DNA from: Mansonella perstans
Lineage: Eukaryota; Nematoda; Chromadorea; Rhabditida; Onchocercidae
NCBI GenBank assembly: GCA_037074765.1
Contig: JBAMDO010000574.1
Span: forward strand, 124,001 to 188,000
Direction of reading: 5' to 3'
Length of the DNA stretch: 64,000 nt
A program made the position numbers and the translations under genes. Numbering within the stretch: the stretch's first letter is position 1; every line of letters begins with the position of its first letter. The notes under the pieces were generated by a model. It was not told where the DNA came from, did no database searches, and was given only the letters and a program-made list of their open reading frames with translations. Shown piece by piece: positions 38,501 through 52,939 of the stretch.

Positions 38501-41175
38501 TTTAATTTATCAGATTTGAATTAACAGAATTGACACAAAGCACTTTTTTTTTTTTATTCAAACAAAAAAATATTGAAATAATTAGAGATGAGTAGATTAA
38601 TTTTGAGCTTCCTTCTTTTTTTCATGGATAACTTTGAAAAAGGATGAATTAGAAATTGAAATAACGATTATTTAGAAATGATTCTAAAATTTATTCGAAG
38701 CAAGAGAAACATTCAGAAATTCTTCAAATTAAAAATGAAAAATTTGACAGTTTTACTTTATTCGAATTGATTCAAAAATTTGTTTAAATTAGTTCTAGGA
38801 TTCCTTTAAAGCATTATTTCTTGAATTTTTTTTTTGCTCTTTTTTAAAATATAACTTTCCAGTGTGAATTTTTGTTTTCGAATCATTTGAAAGCAAACAA
38901 TTATCAAAATATTTTTTTTTTCATTTTTGTGTTTTTTAAAAAACTGCATTTTTTATAAATTTTTAAACCTTCCATTTTTTTTTTGATAAATTTAGAAGAT
39001 CAATAAATAATGAGAAATGACATCAATTAATCGTTCGTTTTTCTGTAATTAATTGCAAACATCATTTCATCAATACGGCCATATATTATGGATATATTCC
39101 AAGCTACTACAGCTACCATCAATTCATTAATTCATAAAGCATTTATGGAAATTATCCATGTTTGCCTGATCTCTATGTTAGCGTCTGTGTGTCTGTATCT
39201 GTTTGTCTATGTATTTGTGTCTTGTGATTTACTTTGAACTTTAATCACAAATCTTTATTCATTTCTGTTTTTCCTACTGTTTGGGCAAATAGATGGATAG
39301 ATAGTTGAATGGGTGGATAGATATACTGACTTGACCTGATCACAGTCGATTAATTCCAGTCAAATGAACTATAAAATTATAAGCGTATGTTACTAACAGT
39401 GACCATAAAAGGCTACTATCTTGCGAGAATTCCAAGTTTGTATTTGAATTGACCATAAGAAGTTACTATCATACAAGTATTCCATTCTCCACTTTAGAAT
39501 CTGTAATTTCTTATTTTGAAACATGAAAAAAGAAGTTTGGAATTCAATAATGATGATAATAATGATAAGTTAGAAAATAACAAAATAAAGCTAAAAAGTA
39601 AAAATTTTGTTGAAGGAATGAAGCAAATTATCGATGGTAATAGTAAGGTAATTACAGCAGCAACGATAATTAATATTATCGTAAAAATAAACGACGACAT
39701 CAATGAGACGTTATAATTTGACTTAAACTAAGTTATTACAATGTTTTTGTTTTTTGTTCTATCGAATTTTCTTTAGTTTGACACTGATTTTTTGAAGCCA
39801 TAAGCTTTAGTAGTGCTGTTGCTATCATGAAAGCATTTATCGTTGGAATAAATATTTTTTAAATTTGAAAAAATAATTTACATTTGATTTGATTTGAGTT
39901 TTAACGATAATTTAAATTTTTAAGATAATAGAGAAATGTGCAATAAATTTCAGTTTGATCTAATTAAAAAACTATCAATTATCAATCTTGTTTAAATAAA
40001 TTTCATTTTCACTACCTATTCTAATACTTATCCTGAAACTGTGAGAGAGTGCTTTTGAATTCGATAAATTTCACAATTTTTTTGATGAAAAAAATTCAAA
40101 GTTTCGAAAAGTAACGGGAAAAAAGGAAATATTTATTTCACACTGATGAAAATACACAACAAAATTATAAATGAACAGCTGCTGCATGCAATGCCAGCTG
40201 TTAGTAATTGCTACATCTCACTATATTCCTCATGATCAGAAGAAAACTAATGTGATCTAGACTTATCATAAATAATAACTTCAACTGTTATAATCAACTT
40301 TTCTTGGCTCTGATTTCTTATAATCGCTTTCTTAGCCAAGAAATAAGCATCTGATAATATGATTTTCTATTTTAGCCAAGAAATGAATGAAGAAAAAGCA
40401 ATAACAAATAGTTTAGTCTTGGTTTAAATAATTCTTATTACATTTATAATAGAATTAATTTGATAATAATTATTATTACTGCTTTAATTAATGTTCTACC
40501 ATTGTTTATTATCACTATTATAGAATATGAATTAAATATTCAAAATGTTACGGTATATTTTAAGTGGTAAGAACGAATAAAAGCCTGACACTTGAGTAGC
40601 AGTACGTACAAAATACGCCTTTAACGTACAGATTACGTCTATCAGCTTTTCCTTACATTTATTTGAGAAAATTTTACAGAATAAACTGAACTATTATTGC
40701 ATATGTCATTTATGTAACAGTATGTCGCCAAACTTAACATTTTTAAACGATATAAAATATTATTTAATCTTCCTCTTTCTCTCTTTCTCTCTCTCATGCT
40801 TTCTCTCTCACTATCTCCTATACTTCTAAAAATTAGTTGTAGCAATTAATAAAAATTAAAAATTCAAAAAAAATTGTGAGAAATTTGGTTGATATTTTGA
40901 TATCGTTGTTATTAAAATATTATCTGCTCAAATAACATAGAAATAACACTTAATAACTTTAGCATTTCACGGAAAACGATGATATTCCATGTTATTCATT
41001 ACGGGGAAAATAATCTTGTATATCTATGAGAAAATCAATAATTCGCAAAAGGATGAACACTGTGAATGATAAATAATTTTATGAATAAATGAATGAAGAA
41101 AAAAAAAAAAGAAAATTTCATGTGAAATGATAATAAGCAAAGAAACGAAAAATTCATCCAAACATTTCACATCGC

Positions 41176-41177
<2 letters not shown>

Positions 41178-41208
<31 letters not shown>
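41178..41208. repeat. Poly-T tract
   Basis: A run of 31 T residues, by far the longest homopolymer in the window. Its length may be an assembly estimate. Confidence 0.9.
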
Positions 41209-41209
<1 letters not shown>

Positions 41210-41849
41210 AAATATTTCTTATAAATCAGTTGAAAAATGAAAAAAAAGTGCAGTGTACACACGAAATAGCTGTTAATGGAAAAAGCTTTGATGGGAGAAT
41301 ACAATGCTGGTGAAAGTATACTTTTACTTTTTTTTTTCTCTCTTCTCTTCTCTTTCTCTTTCATCCTTTTTCAAACTATCATCTTTTAACAAATCAGAAA
41401 ATGCTTTCGAGGCGGTGCCAATAATTTTTGGATCAATGCGCCAAGGATACGGTAACGCTCGTTAAGAGTGTTGCGACGGTGATGATGATGAGGTTTAGAA
41501 TGAAGTAAGTAAATAGCGCATGTTGAATTCATTGAGAAGCTTTACGACGATGCTCATCGTATCGACCAATGTGAAGCGTGTCACCCATTTTCAAGCAAAT
41601 GCCATATTTATCTCCCCACCTTCTCCTCCTCCTCCTCATCGTTAAACTTCTAAATAACTGATCGACTACCCCGGTTGCCGGAACTGTTTTATCCACGAAA
41701 ATCTCTTGGAAATCCACTGATTAAATTTACAACTATTCCGGCCTTTTTCCGGCTTTTCTTTCTGATCGGTGGACGGTGAAGTGCTGCTATACAGTCATCA
41801 CGGTATTACGTAACGTAAATAAAAAAAGAAAAAAAAGCGAAAAAAAAAA

Positions 41850-44800
41850 ATGCAATCATCTCAACGGTTATATCCCGGTTTAAATGCGATAACATCTACT
41901 GCTACATTAACACGTTATTCACCTACCGGAACCGGAGCAACAACCACAACAGCTGCATACCGTACCCGAATGCCTAGTGTAGGTATTCATAAACTTTATC
42001 ATTAAAAAATTATCCTCTTTTCATTTATAAATTTTTTAATATTATCCATTTCTATTTATTTTGCTTAATATATGTATTAGTTAACTCCACATATATATGT
42101 TTATTTATTTATTAACCTATTTATTTATTTATGTGTACACACTATCTTATTAAATTAATAAATTAGTTAGTCAAATTCTTGATAATAATAATAAATATGT
42201 TAGCTTTAACAATAGCATTAGTAATGGTAGTAGTAAGTTGAATAATTGCAATGTAATTTATATGATATTGAAGGAATAAAGAATACAATATATACAATAA
42301 GAATATTTTATTAATTTATGATTTAATCGTCCATTGCTAAACTAAATTCAGCATTAAGCAGACTAATAGTACTGTCAAGTGACAGTTATGAACTATTCGT
42401 CACTGTTAATTAAAATACTCATTTAATTAAAATACTCATTCCTTTGTGGTCAGTAATTTTGCGCTCATGCCGTATGTTTGTAGCGTTCTTTGTGTATGCA
42501 TGTACGGTTGCATGTGTGCATAGTTAATTTATTTATTTATCATTCAGTCATTTATTTATCTTTTTATTTTTCATGCATGCATTTATATAGATGTACATGT
42601 GTATATGTGTGTGTGCTTTCGCAGTTGGAAATGTATTTGTTGGTAATTCATTATAATCTACCACATATAACTCAATTCTGAAAGTTCAAATCACTTTTAT
42701 TTACCGAAAAATACTAAAAATAAAATAAATCAATTACAATCACCGAGAAAAAAAAATACTGAAAAAAAAATAAAATAAATCAATTATCAGCCTAAAATGA
42801 TTGCGAATTGCCTAAACTGTAATAAGTATTATTTAATATTAGTCTATAGATCTTTTTTGGCTTACTTATTTTGTTTCAATCTGCTCTTGACCAATTTGAC
42901 TTTTCTCATTGCCCTTGTCCAGAAATCGAAATTTATGAAATTTAATCACCAAACTTTCATGTTCTTTTATCGTCAAAATGGTGAAGTAACACTTGCTCAT
43001 CACCGATAACTGCTAATTATTCGTTCAATAAGTTAATAAATATATCGAATTATTCTATTCAAAATTTTGCTTCAAATCATTTACAAAAAGTCATTTGGAA
43101 AGTCTTATGGCATATGCTACGTTTAGACTTTTTCAAACACAGCATTTTCAAACAATCAGAATAGTGTTGAAGAAATTATTCACATTGTCCAGTTTCACTT
43201 AAACTTAGCTCCATAAATTAAAGGAAAATATTTTACAATCAATGCATAAGTTTTTCGTGAGAGGATAGTACAATTAGAAAATATTTGGCTCAGAATTTAT
43301 TCCCTACCAATTTAAATTTCACTTTTTACTTTTCAGAATTTTCAAACAAATTCAATTTTTGGCACTTTCGATGACACGTTATTTCAGGCAAGAGCGGCAC
43401 AAGCTGCTCTTGCCGAAATTGACGTCAAAAATGTCAATATGGCTGCTAGTGGCATGCTCCGGCCGTCGGATATGTTCACGTGCGTGAGCTTTATTCTTAG
43501 CTTCGAAAAGTTTTTGAGCTGCCATTATCTTATTTTTTAGATTTTCAGAAATCCCTTTTATTTTAGTGTGTTTTTTTTAGTGGTTAATTTAATTTCAATA
43601 AATTATTGCTGATCACTAATTAAGACTTTTGATCCGTTATTCCAGTTATCATCCCACTGCAGCATCTCATTTGCCATCATCTGAATTCGATTCGTCCATA
43701 ATTTCACAAAGTTCAATTATTGACTCGTCCATGAATCATGCAGCAGATTCAATGGCTTCCTTACAGGTAGTACAACTTTGGAACACTAATCCATCTTTTC
43801 TCTTCTTTTTGCAAGAGCTTAATCAATTTATGATATTATTTAAATTAAAATACTTACCTAGTCATTTTCCGATTTGTATCATTTCCGATATATATTGTGT
43901 ATGTTTCCAGCATGTAATGGCAATGCAACACTATCCAACAGCACAGTTTTCTCAATATCCCATACCATCGCCGTTTGCAACCGCTACTGCAGTTGTTGCA
44001 TCACAGAGCGCCGCTGCTGCCTCGATGCCAATATATCCATTATCAGCTCAAGCTACAGGTACTGATTAAAGCAAACCGATAAATTCAAAAAAAATTACAA
44101 TCTATGAATTATACCTTTGAAGTATATATATGCAAAAAAAACAGTATCAAATTTAAAACCTAAAAATTATTTTATAGTTGTTAATTAGAAATTTTAATAT
44201 AATAAAATAGAGAAGTGAAAAAACGCAGAAATAAATTTGCATGTTGCAGAATTAGATACAGACCCGCGTGAACTTGAGCGTTTTGCGGAACACTTTAAGC
44301 AAAGACGTATTAAATTAGGTGTAACTCAAGCTGATGTTGGAAAAGCTCTCGCACATCTAAAAATGCCGGGTGTTGGTTCATTAAGTCAATCAACAATATG
44401 TCGATTTGAAAGTCTTACATTGTCGCATAACAACATGGTAGCCCTGAAACCTATTTTACACTCATGGCTTGAAAAGGTTTTATTAATTTTTGTAAAGCTA
44501 ATTTTTTAATTACTTTATTTTTCATGCTGGATAACTATAATTCAGTATTCAAATTTCTGCGTGAGATTTTCATAAACTTTATAGAAACTAAAATAATCAA
44601 TAATGAAATAATTACTTTCAATTTTACTATTTGTTCTTAAAACTTGATAATAATTCTTGCAATAGTCATTTTCGACTTCATTTGTACCTTGAAAATTTAG
44701 AAAAATTTAATGAACAAAAGACATAAATTTCATTTGTTTTATTTATGGAGAAATTTGCTTACTACATTTCTTGGATATACGTAAGCAGATTTAATGTTCC

Positions 44801-46003
44801 ACGTACCCAAATTGTACGTTTAAGCAACAACAACGAAAAGGTTTATGTAATATAATAAACAAATTTGTTAGTTATATTTATTGAACTACTTGAATTTTTA
44901 TTGAACAATGTAATTAAATTGCTTATTTTGCTGCACATTTTAATAGGCGGAAGAAGTGACAAAAACGAAAGATGTAGCAGGTGATGCACAAGGTATCCTG
45001 CCAAATATGGACAAAAAAAGGAAACGAACATCTATTGCAGCAGCTGAAAAACGCTTACTAGAAGATTACTTTCGGTATTAAAATTTTTTTTCAATTTAAC
45101 ATTTGCATCAAATTTTACAATCTTTCTTTTCTTTCATTTCTTGCTTTCTATTCTCTCGTTTCACTATGGAAAATGACTTAGCAAATGAGTTAATTAGCCG
45201 AAATAAATAACTGGGTAAACAAGTCTTGGATGAAATCGTCAAGTTACACAAATAAAATAACGTATTTTTGTTCCCTTAAATATTTTGCTTTCCAAAAGAA
45301 AGGATTATTTAATTTTCGATTCGAAAAAAATTATTGTTGAATGAAATTCAATAGATCCTTGCTTTCTTCATATTTGAAGCATTTCGATTTGTCATGATTA
45401 CTGTTATTGTTATAACTATTATTATTGCGATTAATACTATTGCTAATTATAATATTATTTAGCAATATTTTTAACAATGGCAATAACATTGTATATACAC
45501 CATTACTGTTGATGCTGTTTTAAAATTTACCGCCATTATTTTAAGTGATAATTATTGGTACTCATTATTATTATTACTGATATTTCTCTATGATCCATAA
45601 AACAACATACATTTTACAGACAACAGCCACGACCAAGTGGTGACCGAATTTCAGCAATAGCCAATAAACTCGATTTAAAAAAAAATGTTGTCAGAGTGTG
45701 GTTTTGTAATCAACGGCAAAAGCAAAAAAGGTCAGTTATTGCTTGAGAATTTGAAATGAGAAGTTTAATTTAAAATAAATCAAAAAAATCATATTTCTCA
45801 GAAACAATTTCTATATGAAAACCAATAGTTATTTAAGAGCAGTAGGGAAAGAATATCATTTCGCATTTGTTGAGTGAGAAAAAAGAGAAAATAATTTTAG
45901 GCAAATTTCAAAACAAAGTACTATACATACAAATTGCAGTACTATACATTACCGTAATCGTGCAGCTGGCGTATCATACACCAATCCATCATCAATTTTG
46001 TAG
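41850..46003 (+). CDS. unc-86: Class IV POU homeodomain transcription factor (UNC-86/Brn3 type), 8 exons, about 356 aa
   Basis: Exons: 41850-41978, 43337-43479, 43646-43766, 43911-44058, 44250-44476, 44947-45074, 45620-45730, 45940-46003 (stop TAG), phases consistent. Exon 2 carries the POU-IV box ([19 protein letters not shown] and then EIDV) and [10 protein letters not shown]. Exon 4 is Ala/Ser-rich. Exon 5 encodes the POU-specific domain: [40 protein letters not shown]. Exons 6-7 encode the homeodomain: [20 protein letters not shown] and helix 3 [16 protein letters not shown], including the POU-IV residues V, C and Q of the recognition helix. The domain linker has the class [16 protein letters not shown]. 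These factors bind octamer-like DNA and fix neuronal identity; in C. elegans UNC-86 specifies many sensory and other neurons. The protein ends soon after the homeodomain with about 20 residues. Long introns 1 (1.36 kb) and the upstream desert suggest regulatory content. Confidence 0.95.
42710..42787 (+). repeat. Short direct duplication in POU gene intron 1
   Basis: AATACTAAAAATAAAATAAA and AATACTGAAAAAAAAATAAA are each followed by TCAATTA about 50 bases apart. A local AT-rich duplication with no evident function. Confidence 0.7.
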
Positions 46004-47161
46004 ATGTCGAAATCAAACTATGTGTGAGTCAAGGATGTAGGAGCCAATATCAAATGTTCTCCATTTTTCAAGCGGTTACTTTGATTGGAAAAAAATTCCA
46101 CTTGTAATACTGTGTTCTTTCCTTTTTTAGTTGTTATTTGTCTAGACTGTAGTATAGTATGCTGAATCAGTAATTTGACATCTCATTTTAATTGATGGAA
46201 ATTCCTCGAGAATTTTTTAAGAATTTGATCGTAATTTTTTTAAAATCTAATCGAAATTCGAAAATCACCCTCTCCTCGTTGTATCTAGCAAACTTTTCGA
46301 GAATAATTTTCGGATTTGTTGAATTCTCACAAATTCTTTTTTTGCAAAATCAACATGAAACTCTCCTCTCACTCATAATCCAATGAACCGTTCCTTTCGT
46401 CTTTCATATTTCCAAAGATTGAAAGAGCAGCAATCGCTGTAGGAATGTAACATTATTGTAGTTATCTAACTAGTACAGGATTTTAAATTTTCAAATTTGA
46501 ATTCATATTGGTGCTTTCTCGTTTTGACACCACAATAAGTGAATAGAATACGTGTTATCAATACTAATAAGTTCCTTTTCATCATTTTTTTTAATTTATT
46601 TATGCATTGAGATATATATATATATATATGTATTCGACAAAAATCGATTATATCGTATTTTGATTATTCATATGATACACTGCAGTGATAATAACGTCAA
46701 ACATAGCTGAACATTTTTCATCCTGAATTTTCCCTGAAATAATTTCTGAATGCTTCAAGAAGTGCGGCATCTTCATTTTCTTGTTTCAAACCACTTTATA
46801 TGTAGCAAAGAAAAAAACGAGTGCCTTTAGTCTATCATGCATTCAATGCATCCTTCTGAATTTCAAAAAACTCAAGAGGCATAAAGTCAAATAAACAAAA
46901 CAATCGCATAAATTAGCAAAAAATTCGAATTTTTTGAAATGAAAATATATTTTAGCGAGATTTTAACAATTTTGCGGCAAAATTTCAAGCAGTTCTTTAC
47001 GTTAGTAATATCTCAATGGTATTTGACACTAGAAGAATTCAAAAAACATCAATATCATGAATTGCTAAAAATTGAAGGTAATCAATACAGTAAAATTTTT
47101 GACTGATTCCACAGAAAACTGATAGGATGATGAGAAACAGCGATTTGTATTTCTCAAGCAG
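46004..47161. other. Intergenic between convergent POU gene and ASCC2
   Basis: AT-rich, with a short TA repeat near 46613-46628. It holds the 3' UTRs of both convergent genes. No further gene is seen; the open frame at 46192-46386 has no recognisable features. Confidence 0.6.
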
Positions 47162-50100
47162 TCAGTACATTGCACCACGCATTTTCTTATCGGCTTGTTG
47201 TCGCCTGAATTCATTTTTATGACGTTCTTTTAATTGTCGATCTCGACCACCAGTATATCCTGGTTTACGCCTTTCGTTAGGATCACTTTTTGATGAATGT
47301 CCCACCTCTCTTACTTTCTTTGTATGGGCATTATTTTGATTCTTTTCATCTGCTGCAATGGTATTCATCATTTTTTGGTCATTTTTTAAATATTTTTTCC
47401 TTCTCGCATTTTGCTTCCCAATTTCTTTTTTCTCCTTATTCTCTGCATTCTCATCCACTTCCACTTCACCGTTCACTGGTACACGATTTGTATTCGGTTC
47501 AATTTCATCTTTCTCGATCGCAATATCATCATTTCTGAAAAAAAGTTCAACTGTCGAAATTTGTCGCAGAATTTTCCGAATACGATGCTGAAAATTTTCG
47601 AACCTTCGAAATTCTAATCACTTTCGTAACATAAAATGGTCCATGAAAATTCAATAACCTAAAGTCGAAATCATAGTTTTGGCACTGATCATCATATGTA
47701 TCATCATATTCATCATCATACAGGTTTTCTTCCAGAAATGTTGTTTCCACATAACGATATCGTTCATAGGTTGGTCTCAGGGCAACCTTTTCCGAATTTG
47801 GCACATCAAATGTTTCAATGAATAACGGCTTACTGTAAAGTTGCAGGCGTTAGTTGCAATAAAATTTGAAAAAATTTAGCGAAATTAAAAAGTAAATTCG
47901 TTTGAATCAGTTGTAGGCTTGAAATAATTATTTTGACTCGAATTTTGACATAAAACTGGTGAAATAAGGTAAAACTAGTGGAAAACTTTTAATAAAATCA
48001 GAATGAACCTTACTTTTCGATTTGTGCATCCATTTTTCTTCCCTTTAAAAATGCTTCAATACCAAATTCAGCTTTTAACCTTTCTCGGAGGTTACTTTCT
48101 ATTTTTGATCCGGTAGTATTCTGAGCAGTGCTAACAGATCCCAACTCTTGTTTATTTGTGGATAGCTGAGGTGGTTTCATGCAAATCATTGGATCTGACA
48201 GCTTCGTTTCGTGTGTTTTCGAATTACGGTCGAAAATTTCATTATCTAAAATTTCAAACAAAGTTAAACTTAGGATGGCAACTTGAAATAAAAAGAACTT
48301 AGCATTTTTGCAAAAATACAAAATATATTTGAAAAAAAAGAATCAACTTTTTATGAAAATGCTTTTTGTCAAATAAATAAAATTTGAAATAATTTTTTAC
48401 TCATTTTTCTTTCTAACTCTTTTTTTCTTTATAAATTTCTCTAAAGTTATTGTAAAATTTTATTAACAATAATGTTTTTTTTAACGAAAGCAAAGGGTGA
48501 AGAACAAATGAAGTAGAGAAGGAAGAAAGACAAGGAGAGTAAAATGTAAGAATAGAGAATTGTTCAATCATCAAAAATTCATTTGAATTCTCAAATGGAT
48601 CGGTGGTCATTTGTAACAATGAAGCACTTTGTTGTCCGCAAAATTTACACCATTTTTTGTTTTCTCATCTTTCTTTCATCTATTTTCCCTTCTATTTATC
48701 ACTTCTTATTCATAAACATTGAGCAAGAAATGAAATAAAGAATGAAAGAAAGGAAGAATAAGAGGAGTGGAATATTATGAATATGACAAATTAATCATTA
48801 TCATCTGCAATTACAATTTGTGAAAATTTATTTGTTTACTTGGAATATTTTTAGTTCAAAAAAATTCAGAAAATAATATTATTAATAATAACTTTAGTTA
48901 TGGACTAAAGCATTGCAAACTTTAAAATGTAAAAATTTTTGAGTGATCTTCGAAAATAATAGAAGAATTCTCAATCATTCATTGTTTCGATTAGTTCCAT
49001 TCAAACTATTAAAAATTTCACAAATCATTACGAATTTAAGTAGAAGTAAAAAAGAAAAACTTGAATTGAAGTGAGAATAAAATAGTTTACGTAGCTTCAG
49101 AAGAACAGAAAAAAGAAATACGAATAAAAGAAAAAATTTTATAAGTGATTCAAAATCATATTCTCACAAACCAAACTATGGGATGAAGACTCTTCTTCAT
49201 TTTGTTGATAAGAAACAGATCAATATTTGGACAGAAAGAAATTTTCGACGAAATTATAAATGGGTTAGCCAATTTAAGATGAATAGCTTAAAATTATTTA
49301 TCGATTGGCATCAAATTTTCCATAAGATCGTGTACGGTCTTTTCTCTTAGGAGATTGTGCCACAGTGAACGATAAACAACAAATTTAGTAGAAATATACC
49401 CGTTAAATCATAAAAAGGAGACGATCCGACAGCAATCGCTGGTGCATTTTCTGCTTTTATTTCTACTGACATTAAGGCTTGTAAATCTAAAGGCAATTCA
49501 TTGGTAACTAGCAATGCATTTGCTGTTTGTTCAGCTTGATAACCGTAATGTCGCAAGCATAACTGAAATCAAATGACTTACACTTAGAGATAATAAGATT
49601 TTGATAAATATTAATTCAGTTTATCTCTGGTTAACTTCTCCAAATAATTCCATTTTTTTTCAGTTTACGTTCAAATGTGATGAATTACCTTTATATCAAA
49701 AACACATCCAATTCAAAATTCATTCAATTGTCACACAAATTTTCGCAACGTGGAAAAAAAAGTATAAAAATCACATTTGTAGCATAATTTTCGAACCAAA
49801 CTTTGTAGAAATTTTAATCCGAAAAAAATTATTGATATTCTAGATGAAACACTGAAGTGACTCATAGCACATATCATACAAGCACCCAACCTAATATTTT
49901 TTAAAACCATTCGTCATTAAAGAAATATTTTTTCAAGTAAATTTTCCATAATAAAATTCAAACTAACATGAATAAATTGAGGCGAAAAATGAGGCAAAAG
50001 TTCTGCTATGTAATCTATTTTATCCTGTACTTCTCGACTAGCCGATGATCCAAGGCCCTGCAAATTGTTATAGTTTTTTAGCAATTTCTTCTTGATGTGA

Positions 50101-52851
50101 TTTCTATATAAATATACTAGTACAAGATGGGCCAATTTACTTCTAACTTGGGATACTTCTCGCGCCTCCACTTTCAACTATATAATGTTTAGATTCATAT
50201 ATGGAGAATGATATAGGAGATAGAAAATTATGAACAATATAAGAGAAGCAACACACCTCCAAAAAAGCTAAGTAATCAAATAAATAAGCAAATAATAATT
50301 AATAACTAACCACAAGTATACCACGCTTTTTCAATTGTTCCAAAATACGAGTGGTAGAATTTCCTCTGATATGTTCAAGACTAGTAATTAAATATGTCTT
50401 CTGTTCTCCATCAAATCTATTGAGAATCTCATCGATCGGATGAATGATGCTATAGTAGAAAATAAACCTGAAAACGCATAACTATCCAGAAAGTAATGAG
50501 TTTATTGATACAATTTCATTAAACTAACTTCGAATAATTTTTCTAGTTATATAAGAGATGATATGAGAAAATATTGAGGAAGCAGGGAAGTCACTCCTTC
50601 AAACTTCTTCTTATTCGCCATTTAACCTACATCTATAAGGACATGGTTAGGAAGTGACAAAATAAATACAGGCACTGGATAGACTTGTTTTCGAAGAAAT
50701 AAGAAGATTAAAGGAAAAGCAAAAAAAATTTCAGTTAGTCGATTGGAGTTTAAATGTGTTTGAGTTCATAGTTTAAAATTTTAAATGTCAAACTTGGAAC
50801 CGTTCGTATTGCAAGCTGTTAGCAATAACAGTATATAATTCATCTGTTGAAGTAAGGCAGCCAATTATAGCGTGAAAAAGAGCATAAGCTGAAGCTATCA
50901 CGTTATCCACCAATGTTAGCAACATTCTGAAGTTCTAGACAAAGATATATATGAAATGAATTTAACTAAGTAATAGAAATAACATAAATTCAAAGACATT
51001 TAATGTGATACATTCATTACTGTTGTTGATAAGTGAAGGAAGGGCATACTAAATTTGCAAATGAAAATCGAAGTGCGCTTAAGAACTTGTTTTTACTCAA
51101 TCTGCTAATAAGGAATATATTTACCCGAATGTCTCGCAAAAATCTGTTGAGATATTCATTATTTGTTCAATGCAATACTGTTGTTCCAAATTCTCCACAA
51201 AAAGAGCCACACTAAATTAGTATATCATACATCCTTTTTGATTTCATAACAGTTATTCAATGAAATTACTGATAAATCAATCATGATCAATCGCTAAAAA
51301 TTCTAACTTAAAATTTGCACGTAAAAATTTGGCGAGTACAGAAAACTGTTTGAAAACTATGTCGATGATTGATATGGATATATTCAACAACGAATTATGT
51401 GGACAAACAAACAGAAACATACCTATTCAAAAAATTAAAGAAGGTCGCTTGTAATACATGATGATGAAACAACAGGGACGAAACAGTTGTTAATCCCTCA
51501 AAACTGATTAAACATTTTTCCAAAAATGCTTCCATTTTGTTAACATTGCTTTTATAAAATGCAATATCATTATTGTATTCAATCAGTTCCTAAAATATAA
51601 GTATTGACTTGATACAGACAAGAAGATTGTCTAATGATAACCAATTGCTCACTGCAAATAATGGTAAGATAATGATCAGAAGCATTAGTCTCCACTAGTA
51701 TTCTCGTATCCTAGAAAATCTATTTACACACAGCAAGACTAATTATCTCGAATATTTTGACATTAAAATAAATGTATATTTTTTAAAAATTTAGAAAATC
51801 TGAATTCTTATAAATATTAGGAAAAAATGTTTTTTAATATTTTCTATTGCTGTAGGTGAAGATTTGCAAGATTGTAAAGCTAAGACAACTGATCTTGAAG
51901 AAAGTATATTTTCTGAAGAAATGCTCGATCGATAGGATACTGTAGAAAAAAGGCAAAAGTTATGAAATATTACATGTTCCAGAGTTTTGATAAATTCCTC
52001 AACATCCTCTTCTATGAATTGCTTTGTACCAAACGCTTTTGCGACAATATTTTCGATAGTATTTCGATTTGATGTTTTAAATATCACGATTGCACGGAAT
52101 AATCGATTTAAATCGAAGAAAACACATTTTTGTGGATTTTGTTTGCCAGCGAACTAAATATTAACAGCATAGAATCTGTAGAATTAATACTATTACTGAA
52201 TGACTGCTAAATTTGCATTTCTTTTGAGAAAAACAATTAAAATTTGTAAGCTCACAATTGCTCATTAAAGGTATTTTCTCGGAACAATCCTTCCAATAAA
52301 AAAATTCACTTTTTTGGAAAGAAAAAACAGCAAAAAAAGCGGAAGAAAAATTATGAAAACTCATTTCCATACCTCTTTAACAAGTTTCAGAAAAAGCATC
52401 AAAATTTTTGTGTACAATTCAACAAAAACGGCATGAATTTCTTCTCCACGATCCGATTCCAGAGTTCTATTCATAGCCATGTATAACGCTTCATCTTTTC
52501 GCCAATTTCTGAATTGTTGAGATTATTAAATACAAGAAATAGAATGTCGACAGCAAATTTTAGAATTAACAGTGAAATAAAAATTGAATTCCAAATATGC
52601 AACAAAATTCCGCAAAAAAGCATTTCTTTTTAAGCAAAAGATAAAAAAGATAGGATTGAGTACTTCGGAAAAATATCAAAGAAGTTGTCAACAAGCTCTA
52701 AAATTCGTCGATCATTAGACAGTTTCTCCCTTAATGTTGCTCCTGACAATGTTAAAATATCATTCAACAATTCTGTAGCATATTTCCAATCACTGATCCA
52801 GCTATCACTATCCGCATGGACCTCAAGAATTGGAAGTGCCACTATGGCCAT
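47162..52851 (-). CDS. Activating signal cointegrator 1 complex subunit 2 (ASCC2) ortholog, CUE domain protein
   Basis: Multi-exon gene. The first coding exon is about 52664-52851 (MAIVALPILEVHADSDSW ... RRILELVDNFFDIFP), then 52372-52510 (ESDRGEEIHAVFVELYTKIL) and others. The exon near 50000-50060 holds the CUE domain start (VQDKIDYIAELLPHFSPQFI). Exon(s) at 47640-47800 carry the ASCC2 hallmark acidic repeat LYDDEYDDTYDD, preceded by RPTYERYRYVE. The last exon is basic, with RRKPGYTGGRDRQLKERHKN and the end KKMRGAMY. Domain order matches ASCC2, whose CUE domain binds K63-linked ubiquitin and which partners the helicase ASCC3 in alkylation repair and in splitting collided ribosomes. The chosen ATG lies three bases after a TTTCAG acceptor. 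A large intron spans roughly 48320-49370. The gene lies downstream of DHX37 on the same strand. Confidence 0.85.
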
Positions 52852-52854
52852 TGT

Positions 52855-52866
52855 CTGAAATCGCAA
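52855..52866 (-). promoter_or_regulatory. Acceptor at ASCC2 start, likely trans-splice site
   Basis: GCGATTTCAG ends three bases before the first ATG of the ASCC2 model. This is where an SL exon would be joined. An alternative is a cis-intron from a short exon at about 53044-53089 (MPSAKKG ... GFIR), which would also stay in frame. Confidence 0.45.
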
Positions 52867-52939
52867 TGAATTACTGGAATTATATTAACAGAAAGAGTAA
52901 GATAAAATCTGAATATATTCCTCGCACAATTTGCCGCTT

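Larger units (their letters stand above)
34061..41849. other. Long AT-rich gene-free stretch upstream of the POU gene
   Basis: Nearly 7.8 kb with no supported coding region on either strand. It contains many poly-A and poly-T runs, a degenerate CATAACACATTAT repeat (35511-35590), a TA-rich palindrome near 36558-36573 and a 31-T run at 41178-41208. The last 450 bases before the POU gene are clearly GC-richer and may be its promoter or 5' UTR. Regulatory DNA for the downstream homeobox gene is a reasonable guess, not a demonstrated fact. Confidence 0.55.

Noticed and set aside
41529..41717. 62-codon minus-strand open frame upstream of the POU gene
   Set aside because: Arg run comes from a GGA repeat; no homology recognised and it overlaps the likely promoter or 5' UTR of the POU gene.
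47290..47617. Several overlapping plus-strand open frames rich in Phe and Ser
   Set aside because: They are shadows of the purine-rich last exon of ASCC2 on the opposite strand.
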